From NCBI RefSeq assembly GCF_000974985.2, contig NZ_LAVA02000016.1, positions 124,001-188,000 of the forward strand: DNA of 64,000 nt, written 5' to 3'. The notes beneath the pieces are model-generated. The model made no database searches, was not told the DNA's origin, and saw nothing but the letters and a program-made list of their open reading frames with translations. Positions 35,135 to 43,643 of this stretch are shown here, one piece after another; position 1 is the first letter of the stretch, and each line of letters starts with the position of its first letter. This DNA comes from Streptomyces mangrovisoli (GTDB lineage Bacteria > Actinomycetota > Actinomycetes > Streptomycetales > Streptomycetaceae). The position numbers and the translations under genes are program-made.

Positions 35135-37298
35135 CCGCACCACGTCCCGCGCCATTCTCATAGGGACGAGCACATATCAGGACCCGCGCCTGCCGTCGTT
35201 GCCGGCCGTGGCCAACAGCCTGGCCGGAATGCGCGACATTCTCATCGACCCTGGTCTGTGCGGCTGGCCCGAGGAGCGGGTGACGGTCCTTCAGGACCCT
35301 GAGGACATCAGAACCTTCGTCCCCAGGCTGCGCGAGCTGGTGGAGACGACCCCGGACGTCCTGTTCCTGTACTTCGCAGGGCACGGCATCATCCTGCCCG
35401 ACGGACAGCTCTGTCTGACGCTGACGGACACCAACCCCTCGGAAGCGGACAGCACTGCCCTGACGTTCCACAAGGTCCGGCAGCTCTTGCTGGGAAGTCC
35501 CGCCAGAGTCAAGGCGGTCGTGCTGGACTCCTGCAACTCCGGGCGGGCCGTCAACACGATGGCCGACCCGTCCGCCGGCACCACCGACATCGAGGGTGCC
35601 TACACTCTGGCGGCTTCCGACGGCGCGGCACACGTGGTCCCGCTGGCTGAACAGGCGGGGACCGCCACCTCCTTCACCCGCGAACTCATCGAGCTGGTAC
35701 GGACCGGGGTCCCCGGCGCCCCCGAGTGGCTCACCTTCGGCGCTCTCTACCCCCACCTCCAGTTCCGGCTGCTGAGCAGCGGTCTTCCGCGGCCCCGGCA
35801 GGGTTCCACCGACACCGCTGACCGCTTCCCGTTCACCCGCAACGTGGCCCAGTACGTCGGTTCCCAGGTGATCGAGCAGTACGGACTGGCGATGACGGCG
35901 GCCTTCGCGTCCGGCCAGAAGCGTGGGCTCACCGAGACGCGGCTCGCGCAGGCCCTCTTCCTGTCGGGCGAGGCGGTCGCCGGCTACCTGAGCGGCCGTC
36001 GCATCGCCCCCGTGGAAGTGCTCCACGACTTCTTCGACTGCCTCGACGAGCACGGCTGTGGCCTGGACCATGCCGCACAACAGCGCATCATGGACCTGCG
36101 TGACGCTGCGGATACGGCTGTTGCTCACGACCCGCGGGAGATCGCCGCACTGCAACGGGTCAACCGGGAGCAGGAGGCCGAGATCAGAGCGCTGCGCTCG
36201 GCGTGGGAGCGTGAGCGAACCGAGCACGCACGAGCCACAGTCGAGGCAGAGCAGGAACTGGCCCGTCTGAAGGGGACAGTCGACGAGCAGGGCAGACAGC
36301 TGAGCCACGCGGCGGGCTACACCCGTGCACTGGAAGCCGAGTTGACCGAGATCCGGCGAGAGGCCGACGAGGTCTCCCGAGAGTTGCGCGTGCTGCGCTC
36401 GCAGCTGACGAGACTGACGGATCCCCCTGTCGCGTCCGTTCCCGACGAGGCCGCGCAATCGCTGACGGCCCGGCTCCAGGCCCCGGCTGCCACCCGGTCG
36501 ACCACCTCCGGCACGGCGGTCGCCGCCCCCTTCCCGGTCGCCGCACCGGCACCCCGCCCCGCGCAGCCTCGCTACGCAGCGAGACCCCAGCCGAAACGCA
36601 CCTGGAAAGCCCGGTTGCGCATCGCAGCGCGCACCGGGAACACGTCGGCAGCCGTGCGGAGCACAGCGATGCTGCTCTCCCTGCTGCTCCTGTCGGCCGC
36701 CGTTGCCACGTTCGCCGCCGCCTACATCCAGCACTTCGCCTACACCCGCCTCGCGTCGTGCACCAAGGACCAGATCAGCCGGGCGGACACCACCAACTGC
36801 CTCACGCAACAAGCCGGAACCGCCACCGACCGAGCGGTCGAGTCCGACCAGGACACGAGCACCTACACCGTCACCTTCACCACCGCCGGCGGCAAGCAGG
36901 AAACCTGGAACGTCGGCCAGGCATTCCACGACGGCACCCCTGCCGGCACCCACCTCACCCTCAACAGCTACCACGGCACCATCGTCACCATCACCCACGG
37001 AACCCTGGCCGCCGACCTGGACGACAACACCGCCTTCCTCTCGTCGGAGCAGATGGTGGCGCCGTTCCTCCTGATGGGAGCCGTGACGATCCCCCTGGTC
37101 CTGACCGGAGACCGCTTCTTCATCTCGGTCACGATCTTCCTTGCCCCGTTCACCGCCGTCTGGAGCCTGATCGCCTCGTTCTTCATCTTCTCCCCCTGGC
37201 ACCCCGCGCACTGGACGACCACCACCACCGCGGTGGCCCACGCCCTCATCTGGGCACTGATATGCGTGCCGCCGATCGCCATGGCAGCCGCCGACTGA
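35127..37298 (+). CDS. caspase-like peptidase with HTH-like, coiled-coil and membrane domains
   Basis: A 723-residue protein. The N-terminal C14 caspase-like domain (about 1-220) has the catalytic dyad His86 (LYFAGHGII) and Cys136 (VVLDSCNSGRA). A helix-turn-helix-like segment follows (LTETRLAQALFLSGEAVAGY, about 267-286), then a long charged coiled coil (about 334-431), a Pro/Ala linker, one membrane helix (about 510-533), an extracytoplasmic beta-type domain (to about 635) and two or three further hydrophobic helices to the end. The caspase part is predicted to be cytoplasmic. Start ATG 35127 lies within the EACC1 3' end; GTG 35121 is an alternative. Probably an inducible effector of a conflict or cell-death system. 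Confidence 0.85.
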   Translation: MPDRTTSRAILIGTSTYQDPRLPSLPAVANSLAGMRDILIDPGLCGWPEERVTVLQDPEDIRTFVPRLRELVETTPDVLFLYFAGHGIILPDGQLCLTLTDTNPSEADSTALTFHKVRQLLLGSPARVKAVVLDSCNSGRAVNTMADPSAGTTDIEGAYTLAASDGAAHVVPLAEQAGTATSFTRELIELVRTGVPGAPEWLTFGALYPHLQFRLLSSGLPRPRQGSTDTADRFPFTRNVAQYVGSQVIEQYGLAMTAAFASGQKRGLTETRLAQALFLSGEAVAGYLSGRRIAPVEVLHDFFDCLDEHGCGLDHAAQQRIMDLRDAADTAVAHDPREIAALQRVNREQEAEIRALRSAWERERTEHARATVEAEQELARLKGTVDEQGRQLSHAAGYTRALEAELTEIRREADEVSRELRVLRSQLTRLTDPPVASVPDEAAQSLTARLQAPAATRSTTSGTAVAAPFPVAAPAPRPAQPRYAARPQPKRTWKARLRIAARTGNTSAAVRSTAMLLSLLLLSAAVATFAAAYIQHFAYTRLASCTKDQISRADTTNCLTQQAGTATDRAVESDQDTSTYTVTFTTAGGKQETWNVGQAFHDGTPAGTHLTLNSYHGTIVTITHGTLAADLDDNTAFLSSEQMVAPFLLMGAVTIPLVLTGDRFFISVTIFLAPFTAVWSLIASFFIFSPWHPAHWTTTTTAVAHALIWALICVPPIAMAAAD

Positions 37299-37450
37299 AC
37301 CCCTGCGCCGCCCGGCATCCGGCGGATGACCGGGGGTGAGGAATCGCCCGGGAAACGGGGATGTGGGCCTGCTCGGCGAAGCGAGTGCTGCGAGAGACTG
37401 GTCAGGATCGGAGAAGCGTCCGCGGCCGTGCGACCTCTAGCGTGGTGGTC

Positions 37451-38089
37451 ATGGCAACCACTACTTCCACCGCAGCCCGGGTATCCCTCACCTCCGTCAC
37501 TCTTGAGGTGGCCGACGTCGAGGCCGCCCGCGTCTTCTACACCGCCTTCGGCGTCGACACGTGCGTACGCCTGCGGCCCTCCACGGCCCCCACGACCGGT
37601 TTCCGCGGCTTCACGATGGCGCTGACAGTTGCCGGACCCGGCGCTGTGGACGGCTTCATCGCCGCCGCCGTGGGCGCCGGCGCCACCGTGCTGAAGCCCG
37701 CCGCGAAGTCGCTGTGGGGTTACAGCGGCGTCGTGCAGGCACCGGACGGGACGACCTGGAAGATCGCGACATCGGCGAAGAAGGACACCGGGCCCGTAGC
37801 CCTCGAGATCGACGAGGTCGTGGTCCTGATCGGCGTCGAGGACGTGAAGGCCACCCGGCAGTTCTACGTCGGACGGGGGCTGACCGTGGCCAAGAGCTTC
37901 GGCGGCAAGTACGCCGAGTTCGCCCCCGGCGACTCCAGCATCGCCAAACTGGCCCTGTACAAGCGCCGCGCCCTGGCCAAGGACCTCGGCGTCCCCGCCG
38001 AAGGCACCGGCTCGCACCACATCGTCCTCGGCGGCACCGAAGACAGCTTCACCGACCTTGACGGCTTCGCCTGGGAGGCCGGCGCGTAG
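37451..38089 (+). CDS. VOC (glyoxalase-like) family protein
   Basis: A 212-residue protein with two VOC modules: VSLTSVTLEVADVEAARVFY at the start and EIDEVVVLIGVEDVKATRQF in the second half, ending FTDLDGFAWEAGA. Such proteins include glyoxalases and antibiotic-resistance proteins; the usual metal ligands are not obvious here, so a binding role is possible. TAGCGT sits about 10 bases ahead of the ATG, which has no ribosome-binding site, so the message may be leaderless. Confidence 0.78.
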   Translation: MATTTSTAARVSLTSVTLEVADVEAARVFYTAFGVDTCVRLRPSTAPTTGFRGFTMALTVAGPGAVDGFIAAAVGAGATVLKPAAKSLWGYSGVVQAPDGTTWKIATSAKKDTGPVALEIDEVVVLIGVEDVKATRQFYVGRGLTVAKSFGGKYAEFAPGDSSIAKLALYKRRALAKDLGVPAEGTGSHHIVLGGTEDSFTDLDGFAWEAGA

Positions 38090-38155
38090 CCCGTCCCGAC
38101 GCCAGACCGCACATCCGCACGGCCCCGTCCTACCGCGTACGAGAGGAAGACCGCC

Positions 38156-38620
38156 ATGCCGTCCAGGAAGTCGCCCGCCGAGAAGTACGAGGGATTCACC
38201 GCCGACGAGCGGGCCGCTATGAAGGAGCACGCACAGGAGCAGAAGAAGGCGGCAGCGCGCAGCGGCGGGTCGAAGGCTCAGAAGGAGGCGGCGGCGGAGC
38301 AGGACGTACTGGCGAAGATCGCCGAGATGCCGGAAGCGGACCGGACCCTGGCCGAGCGGATCCACGAGATCGTCCGCGCCACGGCTCCCGGCCTCGCGCC
38401 CAAGCTGTGGTACGGGATGCCCGCGTACGCCCGGGACGGCAAGGTCGTCTGCCACTTCCAGAGCGCGGAGAAGTTCAAGACGCGGTACGCCACGCTCGGC
38501 TTCAGCGACCAGGCGGCACTCGACGACGGCGCGGTGTGGCCGACCGCCTACGCCCTGAAGAACCTGACCGCGGCGGACGAAGAGCTGATCATCGCCCTGG
38601 TGAAAAGGGCGGCCGGCTGA
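38156..38620 (+). CDS. DUF1801/YdhG-like protein
   Basis: A 154-residue protein. A charged helical N-terminus ([20 protein letters not shown] onward) precedes a YdhG-like domain with [20 protein letters not shown] and [13 protein letters not shown], then [19 protein letters not shown]. The family is related to frataxin-like iron chaperones in fold but its biochemical role is unsettled. GAGAGGAAG precedes the ATG. It follows the VOC gene by 66 bases in the same direction and may share its transcript. Confidence 0.8.
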   Translation: MPSRKSPAEKYEGFTADERAAMKEHAQEQKKAAARSGGSKAQKEAAAEQDVLAKIAEMPEADRTLAERIHEIVRATAPGLAPKLWYGMPAYARDGKVVCHFQSAEKFKTRYATLGFSDQAALDDGAVWPTAYALKNLTAADEELIIALVKRAAG

Positions 38621-38951
38621 GGCCGGCTCGAAAACGCGCCGAGAGCACGCCGGGCGGAGCGACAGCCGAAACCGGAGGCTGTCGCCGCCAAGGACCGGCG
38701 CCGCCCCCGCGCTCGCGGCGACGGTCCCTCGGCGTACGCGGCGACCCACCGCGGGCTCTGCTCACCGCGTGCGTGGGGAAGGTCGCGGGCGGGAGGCACA
38801 CTGCTCGTTCCACGGTCGGGGCCGGCCGCCGGTGAGGGTGTCCGTACGGCCTGGGCCGGCGGCGGCGGGGTTCGGGGCTTGTCAGGCGTCGTAGGGCCGG
38901 ACGGGGCGTTCATGCGGTGTTCCTCGCCGGGGCGTACGTCCTCGGGACGCG
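38621..38951. other. intergenic region with two CRISPR-like GC-rich elements
   Basis: No gene recognised between the DUF1801 gene and the kinase-like gene, which converge here. Two related inverted-repeat-like elements (about 38700-38725 and 38754-38783) resemble decayed type I-E CRISPR repeats. Confidence 0.4.
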
Positions 38952-39593
38952 TCACACGGCGAGTGCCGGGATTGCGGAGGCACCGGGCACAGCGCGCACC
39001 CCTCGTGCCTGCGAGGGTGCCGCGGGCGACTGCGCGAGGGCCGGGCCGATCAGCGGCATGACGGCCGCCAGCATCTCCGCCTCGCTCGCGGTCCCGTCCA
39101 CGACCAGATCGGCCGCTGCCCGGGAGGGCGCGACATGGTCCGCGTGGCGATCCCTGCCGGTCTGCAGGTAGTTGCGCAGGGACAGTCCGGGGTCCTGCCG
39201 CTGGACCTCGATCTTCCTCAGGATCTTGCGCGCCAGGCGTATGTCGTCGGGCGTCTCGACGTACACCCGCCAGGCCGCCCGCCGGAGCACGGACGGCAGT
39301 GACAGCGCGAACAGGCCCTCGACTACCACCAGCCGCACCCCGGGCCGCAGCAGCGCCGCGTCGACGGCGTGCGCCGCCGCCCTCTCGTCGATCGATCCCG
39401 GATGGTTCCAGTCGAGGACGGGGTGCCCGTCGGCACTGACGGTCCACACACCGTTCAGCCGGTCGTGCGCGGGCACGTAGTAGTCGTCCAGATGGACCAG
39501 TGCCACGCTCTCGGGATGCTGCAGCGACAGGGCCTCGGCAAGGGTGGACTTGCCGGACGCGGTGCCGCCTGCAACCGCCAGTACACCCGTCAT
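38952..39593 (-). CDS. uridine kinase-like P-loop kinase
   Basis: A 213-residue protein with Walker A AVAGGTASGKSTLAEAL at residues 7-23, the substrate-binding HLDDYYVPAHDRLNG segment, and a uridine kinase-like DWNHPGSID. RKILRKIEVQRQDPGL carries the LID arginines. The family phosphorylates uridine/cytidine, or phosphoribulose and pantothenate in relatives. Length fits Udk (about 210). Start ATG at 39593. It stands alone, divergent from the NTPase pair. Confidence 0.82.
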   Translation of the reverse strand: MTGVLAVAGGTASGKSTLAEALSLQHPESVALVHLDDYYVPAHDRLNGVWTVSADGHPVLDWNHPGSIDERAAAHAVDAALLRPGVRLVVVEGLFALSLPSVLRRAAWRVYVETPDDIRLARKILRKIEVQRQDPGLSLRNYLQTGRDRHADHVAPSRAAADLVVDGTASEAEMLAAVMPLIGPALAQSPAAPSQARGVRAVPGASAIPALAV

Positions 39594-40075
39594 ACCGGGC
39601 GCTCCTCATGTGCTCAAAGGGGGATAGACGCAGCGGCTGGACAAGCCGAGTCCAGGGAATGTACGGCGGCGTGATCCCCGATGGCAAGCAGACGAACGCG
39701 GCCCGGTCCGGCGTGCTCCAGCGCCGCGGCGTTCGGCGGGCGTGCGCACCGTCTCGGCGCTGCGCGGCCGGGCTGGCATCCGGATCCTTCCCGGCCGCCG
39801 TTTGCCGCAGGAGTGGCGGCTGCGGGTGCCGTAGCCCGAGCCCCGCAGCTGCTCCTGCCGGGGCTGCCGTCGGCGCTGTGGCCGAGGCGGGCGGGCCTGC
39901 CGCCCATCAAGCGGGAGCGTCTGTGGACCAGCTTCCCGCACCTGCTCCGCCGGCGGTCGCGATTGCCGGCTGGCTGCCGTTTTTGCGGGCGGGCCGGTGC
40001 GGGTCGGTTTCGACCACGCGGGGCCGGCGGAGGATTAGTGTCTGACGCATGGTCACAGCTCGGTGAGGGGGGCGT
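39594..40075. other. intergenic region, no gene recognised
   Basis: About 480 bases separating the kinase-like gene and the STAND pair. A frame from 39681 to 40079 is open but Arg/Pro/Gly-rich without domain features. GAGGGGGG at 40067-40072 is the ribosome-binding site of the next gene. Confidence 0.5.
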
Positions 40076-40561
40076 ATGACGGGCATCGAGGTCGCGGTCG
40101 GGTATGTCTTCGCGTGGCTGGTGCGCAAGGCCGGGCGGCTGGCGAGGGGGGCGGACGCGGAGGTCGACCGCGGGCTGGACGCAGGCATGGAACGGCTTCA
40201 CGACCTGGTGAGCCGCAAGTTGGGACGCGATCCCGCGCTGGAGCGGGCGGCGGAAGAGGCCGAGTCCGGGCAGGGCGAGCCCTCGGAACGGACCAGACGC
40301 CGACTGACGGACTCCCTGGAGGACGCTGCCGAGCACGACCCGGACTTCACCCAGGCCCTGCTGGCCCTGGTGGAGCAGTTGCAGGCCACCGGGACGGCAG
40401 CGACCGTGTCCGGTGGCGTGTCGGCGTCCGACGACGGCCAGGCCGTCGCCGGCAGCGTGGACATCACGGCAGATCGCGGCTCGGCTGCCGCGCTGAGGAT
40501 GGGCGACGTGACGATCGGGTCCGCGCCACACCCTCACCGGCCGGGCCCGGACCAGGGCTGA
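40076..40561 (+). CDS. small partner protein of the STAND NTPase
   Basis: A 161-residue protein of unknown function that begins with a hydrophobic/amphipathic helix (VAVGYVFAWLVRKAGRLARG), has a charged helical middle (LERAAEEAESGQGEPSERTR) and a short C-terminal beta segment (VAGSVDITADRGSAAALRMG). I have the impression that such proteins precede NB-ARC/TPR genes in Streptomyces. Its stop overlaps the likely start of the NTPase by CTGA, so the two are probably coupled and act together. Confidence 0.7.
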   Translation: MTGIEVAVGYVFAWLVRKAGRLARGADAEVDRGLDAGMERLHDLVSRKLGRDPALERAAEEAESGQGEPSERTRRRLTDSLEDAAEHDPDFTQALLALVEQLQATGTAATVSGGVSASDDGQAVAGSVDITADRGSAAALRMGDVTIGSAPHPHRPGPDQG

Positions 40562-42927
40562 CCGCACCCGGCACCGACCTCACCAGCCCGCCCGGCGCCT
40601 CGTACGACGGCTCGGGCAGAGTCATCATCGCGACGGCCGGCAGCGTTGCCGCGGAGAGTATCGGCCACCTCCACCAGCACCATCACGCCGCGCCGCGCGA
40701 ACCCGCTCCCTGGCCGCATCAGGTCGGGGTCGTACCGCCTCGGGCGCAATGGTTCCAGGACCGGGCCGAGACCGACCGGCTGGCCCAGCTCCTGGCCACC
40801 GGCGGGACAGCGGTCGTCGAATCCGCTCACCAGGCACGGGTGGGCGGGGTGCTGGTGGGGATGGGCGGGGTCGGCAAGACCCAGCTTGCCGCCCACTACG
40901 CCCGCACCGCCTGGCAGCAGGGCGAGCTGGACGTGCTGGTGTGGATCACTGCGAGCAGCCGTACGGCCGCCGTGACCGGGTACGGGCAGGCCGGCGTCGA
41001 ACTGCTCGGAGCGGAAGAGGGCGGTCTGGACAACGGCGGCCCGGAAAGGGCGGCTCAGAGATTCCTGGCGTGGCTGGAACCCAAGCCGCAGCAGGCGCCG
41101 TGCCGGTGGCTGGTCGTCCTGGACGACATCGCCGATCCCGCCGACCTGCGCGGACTGTGGCCGCCCTCCAGCCCGCAGGGCCGCACCGTCGCCACCACCC
41201 GCCGCAAGGACGCGGCCCTCACCGGAGGCGGCCGCCGTCTCATCGAGATCGGCCTGTTCACCCCCGACCAGGCCCTGGCCCACCTCACCAGCGCCCTGGC
41301 CAGGTTCGGCCGTCACGAACCCGAGCCGGAGCTCACCGCCCTCGCGGAGGATCTGGGCTGTCTGCCACTGGCCTTGTCGCAGGCCGTCGCCTACCTCATC
41401 GACACCGGCAGTGGCTGTCGCGCCTACCGGGACCTGCTCAGCGACCGCACCCGCGCCCTGGCCGACACCGCCCCCGACACCCTGCCCGACGACCAGACCC
41501 ACACCGTGGCCGCCACCTGGACCCTGTCCTTGGAACGCGCCGACACCCTGCGCCCGGCCGGCCTGGCCCGCCCCGTGCTCCAGCTCGCCGCCTTCCTCAG
41601 CCCCAACGGCATCCCCGCCACCGTCCTGACCAGCCAACCCGCCCTCACCCACCTGACCGGCCACCTGGCCGCCGCCGGTCCGGTCACGGCGGAACAGGTC
41701 CAACTGGCCCTGGGGGCGCTGCGCAGGCTCAGCCTCATCGACCACAGCGCCGACAGACCCCATCAGGCGGTCCGCGTCCACCAGCTCGTCCAGCGCGCCG
41801 TCCGCGACAGCCTCACCCCTGCCCAGCGCCACCAGCTGGCCCGGACCGCCGCGGACGCCCTCCTCGGCGCCTGGCCCGAGACCGAGCGTTACACCGCCCT
41901 CGCCACAGCCCTGCGCGCCAACACCGCCGCCCTCGCCACCACCGCCGAGGACGCGCTGTACGAGCCCGACGCCCACCCCGTGCTCCACCGGGCAGGCTGG
42001 AACCTCGGAGAGTCCGGCCAGACCACCGCTGCCGCGAACTACTTCGAGCAGCTCACCGAAGCCACCACCCGCCACCTCGGCCCGGACCACCCCTCCACCT
42101 TCACCGCCCGGGAAGGGCTCGCCTGGTGGCAGAGGGAGGTGGGGGACGCGGCCGGGGCTGCCGACACCTACGCCAAGCTCCTCCAGCACCAACTGCGCAT
42201 GCCAGGACAGGACGACTGGTCCATTTTCGCCACCCGGTACAGCCTCGGCCACCAGCTGGGGAAGGCGGGGGACGCGGCCGGAGCCGCCGACGCCTTCGCC
42301 CAACTCCTCGAGCACGAGCTGAGAGTGCTGGGCCCGGACCACGCCCACACCTTCGTCGCGCGGCAAGAGCTCGCCTGGTGGCGGGGAGAGGCGGGCGACG
42401 CGGCCGCGGCCGCCGACGCCTTCGCGGAACTCCTGCGCGACAGGGCCCGGGTGCAGGGCCGGGACCACGCGTCCACCCTTGACACGTGGCACTGCCTCGC
42501 CCACTGGCGGGGGGAGGCGGGGGACGCGGCCGGGGCTGCCCGCGCCTACGGCGAACTCCTGGACGGCCAGTCGCGGACGCTGGGCCCGTTCCATCCAGAC
42601 ACGCTCAGCAGCCTGGACAGCATCGCCCACTGGCGGGGAGAGGCAGGGGATGCGGACGGGGCCGCCCAGGCCTACGCCCACCTCGTGGACGCCCGGTCGC
42701 GGACGGTGGGCCCGGACGACCCCGACACCCTCACCAGCCTGGACCGCCTCGCCCATTGGCTGGGGAAGGCGGGCAACGCGGCGGGAGCCACCCAGGCCTA
42801 CGGCGAACTCCTGGAGGCCCGGTCGCGGACGCTGGGCCCGGACCACCCCGACACCCTCACCACCGAGCGCAACCTGACCTGTTGGTGGAGGAAGGCGTGG
42901 GGCCCCGAGGCCGATGCCGGGCAGTGA
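40558..42927 (+). CDS. STAND (NB-ARC-type) NTPase with seven 42-residue TPR-like repeats, apparent CTG start
   Basis: A 789-residue STAND protein. The N-terminus has a glycine/beta segment (YDGSGRVIIATAGSVAAE) and VGVVPPRAQWFQDRAE leading into the NTPase; Walker A is VGMGGVGKTQLAAHYA (about residues 100-115), Walker B WLVVLDDIAD, and a GxP-like motif LGCLPLALSQAVAYL. A winged-helix-like region follows, then seven 42-residue repeats (bases 42016-42897). No ATG, GTG or TTG occurs in frame between the 3' half of the previous gene and a GTG beside the P-loop, which would remove conserved sequence. The CTG at 40558, overlapping the TGA stop (CTGA), is the best candidate. Confidence 0.78.
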   Translation: MTAPGTDLTSPPGASYDGSGRVIIATAGSVAAESIGHLHQHHHAAPREPAPWPHQVGVVPPRAQWFQDRAETDRLAQLLATGGTAVVESAHQARVGGVLVGMGGVGKTQLAAHYARTAWQQGELDVLVWITASSRTAAVTGYGQAGVELLGAEEGGLDNGGPERAAQRFLAWLEPKPQQAPCRWLVVLDDIADPADLRGLWPPSSPQGRTVATTRRKDAALTGGGRRLIEIGLFTPDQALAHLTSALARFGRHEPEPELTALAEDLGCLPLALSQAVAYLIDTGSGCRAYRDLLSDRTRALADTAPDTLPDDQTHTVAATWTLSLERADTLRPAGLARPVLQLAAFLSPNGIPATVLTSQPALTHLTGHLAAAGPVTAEQVQLALGALRRLSLIDHSADRPHQAVRVHQLVQRAVRDSLTPAQRHQLARTAADALLGAWPETERYTALATALRANTAALATTAEDALYEPDAHPVLHRAGWNLGESGQTTAAANYFEQLTEATTRHLGPDHPSTFTAREGLAWWQREVGDAAGAADTYAKLLQHQLRMPGQDDWSIFATRYSLGHQLGKAGDAAGAADAFAQLLEHELRVLGPDHAHTFVARQELAWWRGEAGDAAAAADAFAELLRDRARVQGRDHASTLDTWHCLAHWRGEAGDAAGAARAYGELLDGQSRTLGPFHPDTLSSLDSIAHWRGEAGDADGAAQAYAHLVDARSRTVGPDDPDTLTSLDRLAHWLGKAGNAAGATQAYGELLEARSRTLGPDHPDTLTTERNLTCWWRKAWGPEADAGQ
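42016..42897 (+). repeat. seven 126-bp coding repeats (TPR-like)
   Basis: Repeat starts are at 42016, 42142, 42268, 42394, 42520, 42646 and 42772, each 126 bases without indels. The protein consensus is GDAAGAA-AY-ELL then R-LGPDHPDTL then LAHWRGEA. DNA similarity between units is high, especially over the GGGGACGCGGCCGG start, pointing to recent duplication or gene conversion. Confidence 0.85.
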
Positions 42928-43064
42928 TCCCGGGTACGACGTATGCTGCGCGGCGCGAACGCCAAATCGTCCTCACGGCCCTGGCGAGGACCCACGGTGA
43001 CGCCGGGGCCAACCTCACCGAGCAGTACCCGAGGGGGCACGGCCAACGGGCAGCGCCACCGCGT

Positions 43065-43265
43065 GGCCGTCACCGAGTCGGCGTGACCGTCATCGCCCCT
43101 GGGGTGATGGACACCCCGTTCTGGGACGAGCGCGGCGGGACCCCCGAGGCGGCGCCGGCGATGACCGCCGAGAAGATCGCGGACACGATCGTCTACGCCG
43201 TCAACCAGCCCGCGGGCGTGGACATCAACCAGATCACCATGCGGCCGACCGGACAGCTCGGCTGA
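43065..43265 (+). pseudogene. SDR C-terminal fragment
   Basis: The frame ending at 43265 encodes a short-chain dehydrogenase end: VGVTVIAPGVMDTPFWDERG, the helix TAEKIADTIVYAVNQPAG and VDINQITMRPTGQ, typical of YdfG-like SDRs. The nucleotide-binding half and catalytic YxxxK are absent upstream, where only the STAND gene end and unrelated sequence are found. Confidence 0.6.
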
Positions 43266-43389
43266 CGTCGCGCTCCCGACGACCGTACAACAACGCACCT
43301 TGGACCCCGTCGGATGCAAAGCGGTGAGGGTCGACGGCGCCTTCGGGTGTCCGGGTGGACGCGCGGCGTCAGAGGGAGACGCGGGCGCC

Positions 43390-43510
43390 GCCCCGGGAAG
43401 GATCACTCTGGACCGCTCGGAGTCGGCCATGGCGGGCGTCCCCGGCAGCGCCATGAGCCCCTGGAACTCGCTCATGAGCAGCCGCAGGACGTCCGCGGCG
43501 CGCTCGTGAG
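43390..43510 (-). pseudogene. possible alpha-hydroxy-acid oxidase C-terminal fragment
   Basis: On the minus strand a short stretch reads RAADVLRLLMSEFQGLMALP then GTPAMADSERSRV, which resembles the last helix region of FMN-dependent alpha-hydroxy-acid dehydrogenases (V..VLR.L..EL...MAL.G...I.D). No FMN-binding or catalytic His segment is found upstream. Assignment rests on this short pattern only. Confidence 0.3.
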
Positions 43511-43643
43511 ACCGGACCGTCCCGGCGTCCGCTGGGTCCCGGAGGCCGGGTGCGGCGGGACACCGACCGGGCCGGGCCTCTCGTGACCCGTGTCGGTACT
43601 CTCTCGGCACTGATCAACTGATCGGTGCACGACAGGGAGGGAC

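Larger units (their letters stand above)
42928..43643. other. gene-remnant region
   Basis: About 715 bases without an intact gene, containing an SDR fragment (43065-43265) and a possible alpha-hydroxy-acid oxidase fragment (43390-43510). AGGGAGGG before 43644 is the ribosome-binding site of the next gene. ACTGATCAACTGATCGGT near 43610-43627 holds a repeated ACTGATC element and may be part of that gene's promoter region. Confidence 0.5.

Noticed and set aside
35103..37241. Long minus-strand frame opposite the caspase-like gene
   Set aside because: Shadow frame; no recognisable domain, whereas the plus strand has the caspase dyad, coiled coil and membrane helices.
39681..40079. Plus-strand frame ending at the start of the STAND partner gene
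   Set aside because: Basic, Pro/Gly/Arg-rich sequence without ribosome-binding site or motif; probably non-coding.
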